Source: JAZRPG01 sp045649105 (GTDB taxonomy: Bacteria; Bacillota; Clostridia; Oscillospirales; JAAYXM01). Taken from it: a stretch of DNA of 64,000 nucleotides. The position numbers and the translations under genes were made by a program. Of the stretch, positions 54,121-61,874 are shown piece by piece; within the stretch, counting starts at the first letter, position 1; every line of letters starts with the position of its first letter. The stretch is from assembly GCA_045649105.1 (NCBI GenBank), contig JAZRPG010000027.1, positions 62,001 to 126,000 on the forward strand, in the 5' to 3' direction. The notes under the pieces are model-generated. The model saw nothing but the letters and a program-made list of their open reading frames with translations. It had not been told where the DNA came from and did not search any database.

Positions 54121-55251
54121 TCATCTGATAATTTTTCGCACTGCCTTCACAAAACCCGTTATATCGTTTTCCGTCGTAAAATCGCTGACGCTGATTCTGA
54201 CCGTTCCGTTTTTTGTGCCGACTGTTCCGTGCGCAATCGGCGAGCAATGTATACCGCTCCTCACCGCAACGCCTTCTTCAGAAAGATGATACGCCATTTT
54301 ATCAGCACTCATTTTCTCGCAGAAGAACGACAGAACTCCACCCTGAATTTCATTGTCTTTAGCAGCAAAGACCATTGTTCCGTTTAACCTGACCAGCTCA
54401 TTCACCGCATATTTTATCAGCTTGCGCTCATGAGCAAGTATGGCTTCCGGGGTTCGCCTTATAACATAATCCATACCTGCGGAAAGCCCTGAAATACCGG
54501 GTACATTTTGCGTTCCGCTTTCGTGCCTGTCAGGCATAAAATCAGGCTGAACGGTCTCTGCAGAAACGCTCCCTGTTCCTCCCTCCATCAGGGTTTTCAG
54601 TGTCTCCCCTTCTCGGCATATAATGAGGCCTGTACCCTGAGGTCCGTATAAACCTTTGTGTCCGGGCGCGCAGATGCATACTGTCGCGCGAAGCTCGCGC
54701 ATTTTTATATCAACGCTCCCGGCAGACTGTGATGCATCAATAATCAGAGGTATTCCTTTTTTAAAGCACACCTCATCAATTTCCTTTATCGGCAATATAT
54801 ATCCGAAAACATTTGACTCATGCGTGCAAACTGCAAAACTTGTGTCCTTATTAATCTTATCCTCAAATGCTTTAACTGCCCCTTCTGCGTCAAACAGCCG
54901 CGACTCCGCAACGGAATACGTTACCCCTTGCCGCTCCAAAGCCGCAAGAGGACGCACAACCGAGTTGTGCTCATACCCTGAAACAACACAATTACCGCGA
55001 GTTGCAGTTCCTTTTATGGCAAGATTTAATGAATGTGTAGCGTTAGAAGTAAAAATAACCTGTCCGGGGTCATTAATACCAAAAAGCCCGGCAGCTCTTT
55101 CCCTCGCATTATAAATACATTCCGCCGCCGTCATTGCTTCTCCGTATGCCCCGCGTCCGGCATTTGCATAATTGTCAAAAGCCCGAAGCATCGCTCGGCG
55201 CACTTCCGGGGGCTTCTTAAGTGTCGTTGCAGCATTATCTAAATATATCAA
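54121..55251 (-). CDS. Cysteine desulfurase family protein (class V aminotransferase)
   Basis: PLP enzyme related to NifS/SufS, likely the TIGR01977 subgroup. N-terminal YLDNAATT; HSLNLAIKG near residue 72; PLP Lys in APGHKGLYGPQGTG near 203; and the C-terminal VRSGIHCSPIAH loop with a Cys near 336. 376 residues. It overlaps the DUF3343 gene by four bases; that pairing suggests sulfur or selenium transfer rather than bulk Fe-S synthesis. No scaffold gene is nearby. A weak A/T-rich inverted repeat (54061-54102) lies just downstream. Confidence 0.88.
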   Translation of the reverse strand: MIYLDNAATTLKKPPEVRRAMLRAFDNYANAGRGAYGEAMTAAECIYNARERAAGLFGINDPGQVIFTSNATHSLNLAIKGTATRGNCVVSGYEHNSVVRPLAALERQGVTYSVAESRLFDAEGAVKAFEDKINKDTSFAVCTHESNVFGYILPIKEIDEVCFKKGIPLIIDASQSAGSVDIKMRELRATVCICAPGHKGLYGPQGTGLIICREGETLKTLMEGGTGSVSAETVQPDFMPDRHESGTQNVPGISGLSAGMDYVIRRTPEAILAHERKLIKYAVNELVRLNGTMVFAAKDNEIQGGVLSFFCEKMSADKMAYHLSEEGVAVRSGIHCSPIAHGTVGTKNGTVRISVSDFTTENDITGFVKAVRKIIR

Positions 55252-55502
55252 AAACTCAGCTCCCTATAGTTCCCATCGCCTTCCGCCAATATAATTTTTG
55301 TCGGCACAGCCCCTTCTCTCTGTAAAATTTCCATCGCCTCAGGCAGATAGTTTTGAGATATCATTACTGCATTTGTGCAGCCTTGTTTTGTAATTTGCAT
55401 ATCCGGTCGGACAATTGTCGCCGACACTCTGTTTCGTGTAAGCGCCCGCATTATTTTCTGCGCATGTGTCATTGAACGGCACATCAACAATAGGCCTGTC
55501 AT
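55248..55502 (-). CDS. DUF3343 putative Se/S carrier-like protein
   Basis: 84-residue protein of the DUF3343 type. It has two cysteines of interest, C8 near the start (LLMCRS) and a second in KQGCTNAVM near residue 42. The family is described as putative Se/S carrier-like and often accompanies desulfurase-like enzymes, as here. The GGGGGAG SD supports the start. First gene of a two-gene unit. Confidence 0.85.
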   Translation of the reverse strand: MTGLLLMCRSMTHAQKIMRALTRNRVSATIVRPDMQITKQGCTNAVMISQNYLPEAMEILQREGAVPTKIILAEGDGNYRELSF

Positions 55503-55638
55503 TTTTTATCTCCCCCTTCCAACCCATCTTATGCAGAATTATAAAATGCGTACATATCAACTTTACGGAACGACATATATTTACGGCTTTGTGCATATGT
55601 TCATAACAAATCCAATGTATTTTCCGGAGGTGTAAAGC

Positions 55639-56766
55639 TTGAAAAAAGCAATTTCATTTATTTTGGCATTCCTTCTTCTAACATCTTTTGCATTTGCAGC
55701 ACCGGTTCCGCCCGAACTCGGTGTACCTTCAGCCGTACTTATGGAGCGCAACACAGGCAAAGTACTCTTTGAGAAAAATCCACACGACAAAATGCCGCCC
55801 GCCAGCGTAACAAAAGTTATGACTCTGCTCCTTGTTATGGAGGCTCTGGATTCAGGGAAAATATCAATGGACGATATGGTAACCGTCAGCGAATATGCCG
55901 CCGGAATGGGAGGCTCTCAGGTCTTTTTATCACCCGGTGAACAAATGAGCATGAATGATATGCTCAAAGCAACCGTCATAGCCTCCGGAAACGACTCAGC
56001 CGTCGCACTGGCAGAACATATTGCAGGAAGCGAGGAAGGGTTTGTTGCACTTATGAATTCAAGGGCAAAAGAACTCGGAATGAACGATACCACATTTAAA
56101 AACTGCACCGGACTTGATGCAGAGGGACATATGACAAGCGCATATGACATAGCACTTATGTCCCGTGAGCTGATACGTCACCCTAAAATAAAAGAATATA
56201 CAACAATCTGGATGGACACCTTGCGCAACGGTGCATTCCAGCTTGCAAATACCAATAAGCTTATACGCAGCTACAAAGGAATTACCGGACTTAAAACAGG
56301 CTCCACATCTGTCGCCAAATACTGCCTGTCCGCAACTGCGGAGCGGGACGGAATGGAGCTTATAGCAACTATTATGGCAGCACCGTCAAGCAATGAACGC
56401 TTTTCAAACGCAGCAAAGCTTTTGGACTTCGGATTTGCAAATTATGCCCTTTATGACGGCACGCGTGATATTGAGCTTGAAAATATGACGGTTATACTTG
56501 GAGAAAACGGTACCGTTCCCATAAAGTTCGGCGACTCCATGTCAGTCCTTTCCGAAAAAAGTACCATTTCAAATATAAATACGGAAATTGAGCTTCCGTC
56601 CGATGTAAAAGCACCCGTAGAAGCAGGTCAGCAACTCGGGGTTGCAAAAATCAAAAACGGCGAAAATGTACTGTCGGAAGTGCCTATTGTAGCATCGGAA
56701 AGCGTTCCACGCCTCGGCATTAGCGGTGTATTTACAAGAATTGCAGAAATTTTGTTCCTAAAATAA
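55639..56766 (+). CDS. D-alanyl-D-alanine carboxypeptidase (DacF/PBP5 family)
   Basis: Serine peptidase trimming the terminal D-Ala of peptidoglycan. A signal peptide (1-20) is followed by SVTK with S56 and K59, SGN at 116-118 and KTG at 219-221. The C-terminal domain (about 275-375) ends in an amphipathic stretch. 375 residues. The start is TTG with a strong GGAGGTG SD. Paralogues (dacA, dacB, dacF) cannot be told apart from sequence alone; a spore role is possible given the neighbours. Confidence 0.92.
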   Translation: MKKAISFILAFLLLTSFAFAAPVPPELGVPSAVLMERNTGKVLFEKNPHDKMPPASVTKVMTLLLVMEALDSGKISMDDMVTVSEYAAGMGGSQVFLSPGEQMSMNDMLKATVIASGNDSAVALAEHIAGSEEGFVALMNSRAKELGMNDTTFKNCTGLDAEGHMTSAYDIALMSRELIRHPKIKEYTTIWMDTLRNGAFQLANTNKLIRSYKGITGLKTGSTSVAKYCLSATAERDGMELIATIMAAPSSNERFSNAAKLLDFGFANYALYDGTRDIELENMTVILGENGTVPIKFGDSMSVLSEKSTISNINTEIELPSDVKAPVEAGQQLGVAKIKNGENVLSEVPIVASESVPRLGISGVFTRIAEILFLK

Positions 56767-56788
56767 AATTAATGTAAACTATATTGTA

Positions 56789-56817
56789 TAGACATTTGCC
56801 ATTTTTTGTGTTATACT
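56789..56817 (+). promoter_or_regulatory. Probable promoter of ppdK
   Basis: -35 TAGACA (56789-56794), 17-base spacer, -10 TATACT (56812-56817), 55 bases before ppdK, which has an AAAGGAAAGG SD. Confidence 0.55.
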
Positions 56818-56871
56818 TTATAAGAATAAAAGAGGAGAAAAAAGAAGTAAAAAAAGAAAGGAAAGGTAGAA

Positions 56872-59505
56872 ATGAGCAAAAAATTTGTTTATTTGTTCTC
56901 AGAAGGCAACGGTTCCATGAGAGAGCTTCTCGGCGGAAAAGGTGCTAATCTTGCTGAAATGACAAAGCTTGGGCTTCCCGTTCCTCAAGGTTTCACTATT
57001 TCGACTGAAGCCTGCACGCAGTATTACGAAGACGGACGCAAAATCAATTCTGAAATCGAAGCAGAAATCATGTCAGCCATTGCGAAAATGGAAGAAATCT
57101 GCGACAAGAAGTTCGGAGATTCGGAAAACCCGCTTCTCGTCTCCGTCCGTTCCGGTGCCAGAGCCTCTATGCCCGGTATGATGGATACAATACTTAACCT
57201 TGGTTTAAACGAAGAAGTTGTTGAGGTTATGGCAACTAAATCAGGAAACCCGAGATGGGCTTACGACTGCTACAGAAGATTTATTCAGATGTATTCCGAC
57301 GTTGTTATGGAGGTCGGTAAAAAATACTTTGAGCAGCTTATTGACAAAATGAAAGAGGAGAAAGGCATCACTCTTGATGTAGAGCTTACCGCTGATGACC
57401 TTAAAACTCTTGCAGAGCAGTTTAAAGCTGAATACAAAGATAAACTCGGCGAAGATTTCCCGTCCGACCCGAAGGAACAGTTAATGGGCGCTATCAAAGC
57501 CGTTTTCCGCTCATGGGATAACCCGAGAGCAAATGTATATCGTCGCGACAATGATATTCCCTATTCCTGGGGCACTGCTGTCAATGTCCAGATGATGGTT
57601 TTCGGAAACATGGGCGAAACCTCAGGCACAGGCGTTGCTTTCACCCGTGACCCTGCAACCGGAGAAAATCACCTTATGGGCGAATTCCTTATGAATGCTC
57701 AGGGTGAAGACGTCGTTGCCGGCGTTCGCACACCTAAGAAAATCAATCAGTTAAAAGAAGTTATGCCTGAAGTTTATGATGATTTTGTTGCTATTTGCAA
57801 TAAGCTTGAAAATCATTACAGAGACATGCAGGATATGGAGTTCACAATCGAAGACAAGAAGCTTTATATGCTTCAGACAAGAAACGGCAAAAGAACCGCT
57901 CAGGCTGCTCTTAAGATTGCCTGCGATTTAGTTGACGAAAAAATGATTTCCGAAAAAGAAGCCGTTCTTATGATTGACCCGAGAAATCTTGACACTCTTC
58001 TCCATCCCCAGTTTGATACAGCTGCTCTTAAAGAGGCTAAGCCCGTTGCCAAAGCACTTGCTGCTTCTCCGGGCGCCGCCTGCGGTAAGGTTGTATTCAC
58101 CGCTGAGGATGCTAAGGCTTGGAATGCAAAAGGCGAAAAAGTCCTGCTTGTGCGTCTTGAAACATCTCCGGAAGACATTGAGGGTATGAAGGCTGCTCAG
58201 GGTATACTGACTGTCCGAGGCGGTATGACATCTCACGCTGCTGTTGTCGCGCGTGGCATGGGTACTTGCTGTGTATCCGGCTGTGCTGACATTAATATGG
58301 ACGAAGAAAACAAAACCTTCACCCTTGCAGGCAAGAAGTATGTTGAAGGCGATTTCTTATCAATCGACGGTTCAACAGGTAATGTTTACGACGGAATCAT
58401 CCCCACAGTTGATGCAACAATCAGCGGTGATTTCGGCAGACTTATGGCTTGGGCCGATAAATACAGAGACCTTAAGGTAAGAACAAATGCTGACACTCCT
58501 GCCGATGCAAGAAAAGCACGCGAGCTCGGCGCTGAGGGTATCGGTCTTTGCCGCACAGAGCATATGTTCTTTGAAGGCGACAGAATTGCCGCTTTCCGCG
58601 AAATGATTTGCTCTGATACGGTTGAAGAAAGAGAAAAGGCTCTTGAAAAAATTCTCCCGATTCAGCAAAAGGACTTTGAAGCTTTATACGAAGCTCTTGA
58701 GGGTCACCCTGTTACTATCAGATTTCTCGACCCGCCTCTTCACGAGTTTGTCCCCACAGAGGAAGCCGATATTGCAGCTTTAGCGAAAGCTCAGGGCAAG
58801 TCTGTTGAAACAATCAAGGCTATTATAAATTCTCTCCATGAGTTTAACCCGATGATGGGACATCGCGGATGCCGTCTCGCTGTTACTTATCCTGAAATCG
58901 CAAAAATGCAGACAAGAGCAGTTATCCGTGCCGCTATCAACGTTAAGAAGGCTCATGCTGATTGGAACATCAAGCCGGAAATCATGATTCCTCTGATTGG
59001 CGATGTTAAGGAGCTTAAGTACGTTAAGGATTTCGTCGTCGAAATTGCTGATGAAGAGATTAAGAATGCAGGTGCAAATCTTGAATACGAGGTTGGTACC
59101 ATGATTGAAATTCCGCGTGCTGCTCTTACAGCTGACGAAATAGCAAAGGAAGCTGAATTCTTCTGCTTCGGTACTAATGACTTGACCCAGATGACATACG
59201 GTTTCTCTCGAGATGATGCAGGCAAGTTCTTAAATGCTTACTATGACGCAAAAATCTTCGAGAACGATCCGTTTGTCAAGCTTGACCAGACCGGTGTCGG
59301 CAGCTTAATGAAAACTGCTACCACCCTCGGTAAGGCAACTCGTCCTGAGTTGCATGTCGGTATCTGCGGTGAGCACGGCGGAGACCCGACTTCTGTTGAG
59401 TTCTGCCACAACTTAGGTTTGACCTATGTTTCCTGTTCTCCGTTCAGAGTCCCGATTGCACGCCTTGCAGCAGCACAGGCAGCAATCAAAAACCCGAGAA
59501 ATTAG
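56872..59505 (+). CDS. ppdK: Pyruvate phosphate dikinase
   Basis: Interconverts pyruvate, ATP and phosphate with PEP, AMP and PPi; in anaerobes it serves PPi-based glycolysis or gluconeogenesis. The ATP-grasp domain (1-350) starts LLGGKGANLAEM. The swivelling His domain has GGMTSHAAVVARGMG (about 452-466). The C-terminal TIM barrel (about 520-877) contains GLCRTEHMF, HEFNPMMGHRGCRL and GICGEHGGDP. 877 residues. Base use is richer in GCT/CTT-type codons than its neighbours, consistent with high expression. Confidence 0.97.
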   Translation: MSKKFVYLFSEGNGSMRELLGGKGANLAEMTKLGLPVPQGFTISTEACTQYYEDGRKINSEIEAEIMSAIAKMEEICDKKFGDSENPLLVSVRSGARASMPGMMDTILNLGLNEEVVEVMATKSGNPRWAYDCYRRFIQMYSDVVMEVGKKYFEQLIDKMKEEKGITLDVELTADDLKTLAEQFKAEYKDKLGEDFPSDPKEQLMGAIKAVFRSWDNPRANVYRRDNDIPYSWGTAVNVQMMVFGNMGETSGTGVAFTRDPATGENHLMGEFLMNAQGEDVVAGVRTPKKINQLKEVMPEVYDDFVAICNKLENHYRDMQDMEFTIEDKKLYMLQTRNGKRTAQAALKIACDLVDEKMISEKEAVLMIDPRNLDTLLHPQFDTAALKEAKPVAKALAASPGAACGKVVFTAEDAKAWNAKGEKVLLVRLETSPEDIEGMKAAQGILTVRGGMTSHAAVVARGMGTCCVSGCADINMDEENKTFTLAGKKYVEGDFLSIDGSTGNVYDGIIPTVDATISGDFGRLMAWADKYRDLKVRTNADTPADARKARELGAEGIGLCRTEHMFFEGDRIAAFREMICSDTVEEREKALEKILPIQQKDFEALYEALEGHPVTIRFLDPPLHEFVPTEEADIAALAKAQGKSVETIKAIINSLHEFNPMMGHRGCRLAVTYPEIAKMQTRAVIRAAINVKKAHADWNIKPEIMIPLIGDVKELKYVKDFVVEIADEEIKNAGANLEYEVGTMIEIPRAALTADEIAKEAEFFCFGTNDLTQMTYGFSRDDAGKFLNAYYDAKIFENDPFVKLDQTGVGSLMKTATTLGKATRPELHVGICGEHGGDPTSVEFCHNLGLTYVSCSPFRVPIARLAAAQAAIKNPRN

Positions 59506-59516
59506 CTTTTAAAAAA

Positions 59517-59555
59517 AATAAGCCTTGTGTGTTTCCGCACACAAGGCTTATTTTT
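59517..59555 (+). terminator. Terminator of ppdK
   Basis: Perfect hairpin, arms 59517-59532 and 59538-59553 (core AAGCCTTGTGTG), followed by a T run, twelve bases after the ppdK stop. Confidence 0.9.
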
Positions 59556-59563
59556 ACAGAGAG

Positions 59564-59594
59564 AAACCCACGGGCTTCCACCCGTGGGTTTTGT
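59564..59594 (-). terminator. Terminator of the EF-G-like gene
   Basis: Perfect 11-base arms 59564-59574 and 59581-59591 (AAACCCACGGG / CCCGTGGGTTT) with loop CTTCCA. It follows fusA2 on the minus strand and stands in tandem with the ppdK terminator. Confidence 0.65.
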
Positions 59595-59616
59595 CTTTGC
59601 AAATCACACTGATACT

Positions 59617-61695
59617 TTATTTTTCGTCTTCCTCGAGATATGCCTTTCTTTCATCGATTATCTTCTGCTGAACATTTGCAGGAGCATCCTCATATCTCAC
59701 AAACTCAAACTCAAATGAGCCTCTTCCCTGTGTCATTGAGCGCAGATCAATTGTGTATGAATTCATCTCAGCCATAGGAACCTCAGCCTCAACAACAGTA
59801 GTTCCGGACTCTGCCGGATTCATTCCGAGGACACGGCCGCGTCTCTTATTAAGGTCTCCCATAATATCGCCCGTATAGCTGTCCGGAATATACACCCTCA
59901 AGCTTCCTATCGGCTCAAGAAGCACCGGATTTGCCTGCGGAAGTCCTGCCTTATATGCAAGACCTGCCGCAACCTTAAATGCCATTTCAGACGAGTCAAC
60001 ATCGTGATATGAGCCATCAACAAGTGTTGCCTTCAAGTAAACGACCGGGAAACCTGCCAGAACGCCCTTTGTAATTGATTCGCGAAGACCTTTTTCTACT
60101 GCCGGGAAGAAGTTCTTCGGAACTGCTCCGCCTACTATCTTCTCCTCAAACACGAGCTCCTCAACGTCTCCGGGCTGGAACTCAATCCAGACATCACCGA
60201 ACTGCCCGTGTCCGCCTGACTGCTTTTTGTGTCTTCCCTGAACCTTTACAGGCTTGCGAATCTTTTCGCGGTAAGGAACTCTCGGCTCCTGAAGCTCAAC
60301 ATCAGCGCCAAAGCGGCTCTTAAGCTTTGAACACAGAACATCAATATGAATATCTCCGTATCCCGTAACGACGAACTGATGTGTCTCTGCATTATTATTT
60401 GTTTTGAATGTGAGGTCTTCCTCGTTCATACGAATAAGACCTGAGGCAATTTTTTCTTCTCCGCCCTTTACCTTAGGGGCAACTGCAAGCGAATAAGTCG
60501 GTGCCGGGAATTCTATAGGCGGCAGCTTTACAATGCTTCCGGCAGCGCAAAGTGTATCGCCCGTGCGTGTAACTGCAAGCTTTGAAACAGCTCCGATATC
60601 TCCTGCCGTTACTTCTTTTACATCAATGTGCTTTTTACCGATTACAGTGTATAAATGCCCCATCTTTTCAGCCTGACCGCTCCGGGCATTTGTAAGCGTC
60701 ATATCGCTTGAAACCTTTCCTGAAACCACCTTAAAGAAAGAAAGCTTTCCATACTGGTCAGATACGGTTTTAAAGACAAATGCCGCTGAAGGACCGTTCT
60801 CATTTACGCTGATTTCAACCTGCTCACCCTTTGAATCCTCACCAACAACTGCAGGCGCATCAAGCGGTGACGGTGCGTATCCTATAAGCCCGCGCAGCAG
60901 AGCAAGCGTACCGATTCCCGTTGCTGCGGAGCCACAGAAAACAGGAGCGATAGTTCCGTCCATAACACCGCGTTTAATTCCAATCTGGTATTCCTCAACC
61001 GTAAATTCTTCTCCGGCGAAGAATTTTTCCATATATTCTTCACTCGTTTCCGCAACGCTCTCGGCGATATGCGAACGGATTTCATCAACATCAGCTTTCA
61101 TCGACTCAGGAATTGGCATTTCAACGGCCGCACCATTCTTCAGTTCATATGCCTTAAGCGGAATCAAGTCAACAATTCCTATAATTTTATTATCGACAAT
61201 AGCAGGAATGACCATCGGGCATACGGAAACTCCGAACTTTTCGCGAAGACTTTCATACGCTTTGTGATAATCAGCATTTTCCTCATCTATTTTTGATATG
61301 TAGAAGGCACGCGGCATTTTTCTTTTATTTACATTTTTCCACGCAATCTCCGTACCAACCTCTACACCGCTCTTTGCAGTGCAGACTATAACTGCCGTAT
61401 CGGCAACACACAGTGCCTGATATACCTCGCCGGCAAAATCAAAGTATCCGGGAGTGTCTATAAAATTAAACTTATGATTCTGAAACTCAAGAGGCACTAT
61501 TGAAGCTGAAATACTGATTTTACGCTTAATTTCTTCAGCATCAAAATCACTGACCGTATTTCCGTCAGAAATTTTTCCGAGGCGGTCCGTGCTTTTCGTC
61601 ATAAACAGGAGACTTTCCGCAAGCGACGTCTTTCCGTCGCCACCGTGGCCCAAGAGGCATACGTTTCTGATGTTCGAAGCGGGATATGCATTCAT
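59617..61695 (-). CDS. EF-G-like translational GTPase (EF-G2 type)
   Basis: 692-residue relative of elongation factor G, not the canonical fusA. The P-loop is GHGGDGKTS (16-24) instead of the AHIDAGKTT of EF-G; G3 is DTPGYFDFAGE, and G4 is SKID rather than NKxD. EF-G domains II-V follow, with domain IV containing GGHGQFGDVWIEFQPG and domain V GDIMGDLNKRRGRVLGM. Paralogues of this kind are common in Clostridia; their role (back-translocation or rescue) is not settled. It has its own promoter and a leader palindrome. Confidence 0.88.
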   Translation of the reverse strand: MNAYPASNIRNVCLLGHGGDGKTSLAESLLFMTKSTDRLGKISDGNTVSDFDAEEIKRKISISASIVPLEFQNHKFNFIDTPGYFDFAGEVYQALCVADTAVIVCTAKSGVEVGTEIAWKNVNKRKMPRAFYISKIDEENADYHKAYESLREKFGVSVCPMVIPAIVDNKIIGIVDLIPLKAYELKNGAAVEMPIPESMKADVDEIRSHIAESVAETSEEYMEKFFAGEEFTVEEYQIGIKRGVMDGTIAPVFCGSAATGIGTLALLRGLIGYAPSPLDAPAVVGEDSKGEQVEISVNENGPSAAFVFKTVSDQYGKLSFFKVVSGKVSSDMTLTNARSGQAEKMGHLYTVIGKKHIDVKEVTAGDIGAVSKLAVTRTGDTLCAAGSIVKLPPIEFPAPTYSLAVAPKVKGGEEKIASGLIRMNEEDLTFKTNNNAETHQFVVTGYGDIHIDVLCSKLKSRFGADVELQEPRVPYREKIRKPVKVQGRHKKQSGGHGQFGDVWIEFQPGDVEELVFEEKIVGGAVPKNFFPAVEKGLRESITKGVLAGFPVVYLKATLVDGSYHDVDSSEMAFKVAAGLAYKAGLPQANPVLLEPIGSLRVYIPDSYTGDIMGDLNKRRGRVLGMNPAESGTTVVEAEVPMAEMNSYTIDLRSMTQGRGSFEFEFVRYEDAPANVQQKIIDERKAYLEEDEK

Positions 61696-61734
61696 TTGAT
61701 TCTACTCTCCTTTAACTACTTTAATTTGAGTGCC

Positions 61735-61753
61735 TTGTGAAAATGTTTCACAA
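61735..61753 (-). promoter_or_regulatory. Perfect 19-base palindrome in the EF-G2 leader
   Basis: TTGTGAAAATGTTTCACAA: eight-base arms TTGTGAAA / TTTCACAA around ATG, just downstream of the promoter at 61770-61798. It looks like a repressor operator. The halves are like those of a Rex box, but the gap (five bases between the TTGTGAA/TTCACAA arms) is one more than the Rex consensus. Confidence 0.5.
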
Positions 61754-61769
61754 TTATTAACTATTATTA

Positions 61770-61798
61770 ATTATATTACAAAATCAGATGAAATACAA
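61770..61798 (-). promoter_or_regulatory. Promoter of EF-G2 gene
   Basis: Minus strand -35 TTGTAT (61798-61793), 17-base spacer, perfect -10 TATAAT (61775-61770); start predicted near 61763. Confidence 0.75.
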
Positions 61799-61823
61799 GT
61801 CAATTTTTGTGTAAGTTGCATTT

Positions 61824-61868
61824 ATTTTTTAAAAAATCTACGGCGCAGACATTTAGTCCGCGCCGCAG
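61824..61868 (-). terminator. Terminator of valS
   Basis: Stem arms 61838-61850 and 61856-61868 (GCGGCGC core, one or two wobbles) followed on the minus strand by ATTTTTT, seven bases after the valS stop. Confidence 0.8.
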
Positions 61869-61874
61869 AAAATA

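Noticed and set aside
59564..59591. Insertion sequence end
   Set aside because: No transposase or partner end nearby; position after the EF-G gene fits a terminator.
61735..61753. Canonical Rex operator
   Set aside because: The central spacing is one base too long; kept only as an unassigned palindrome.
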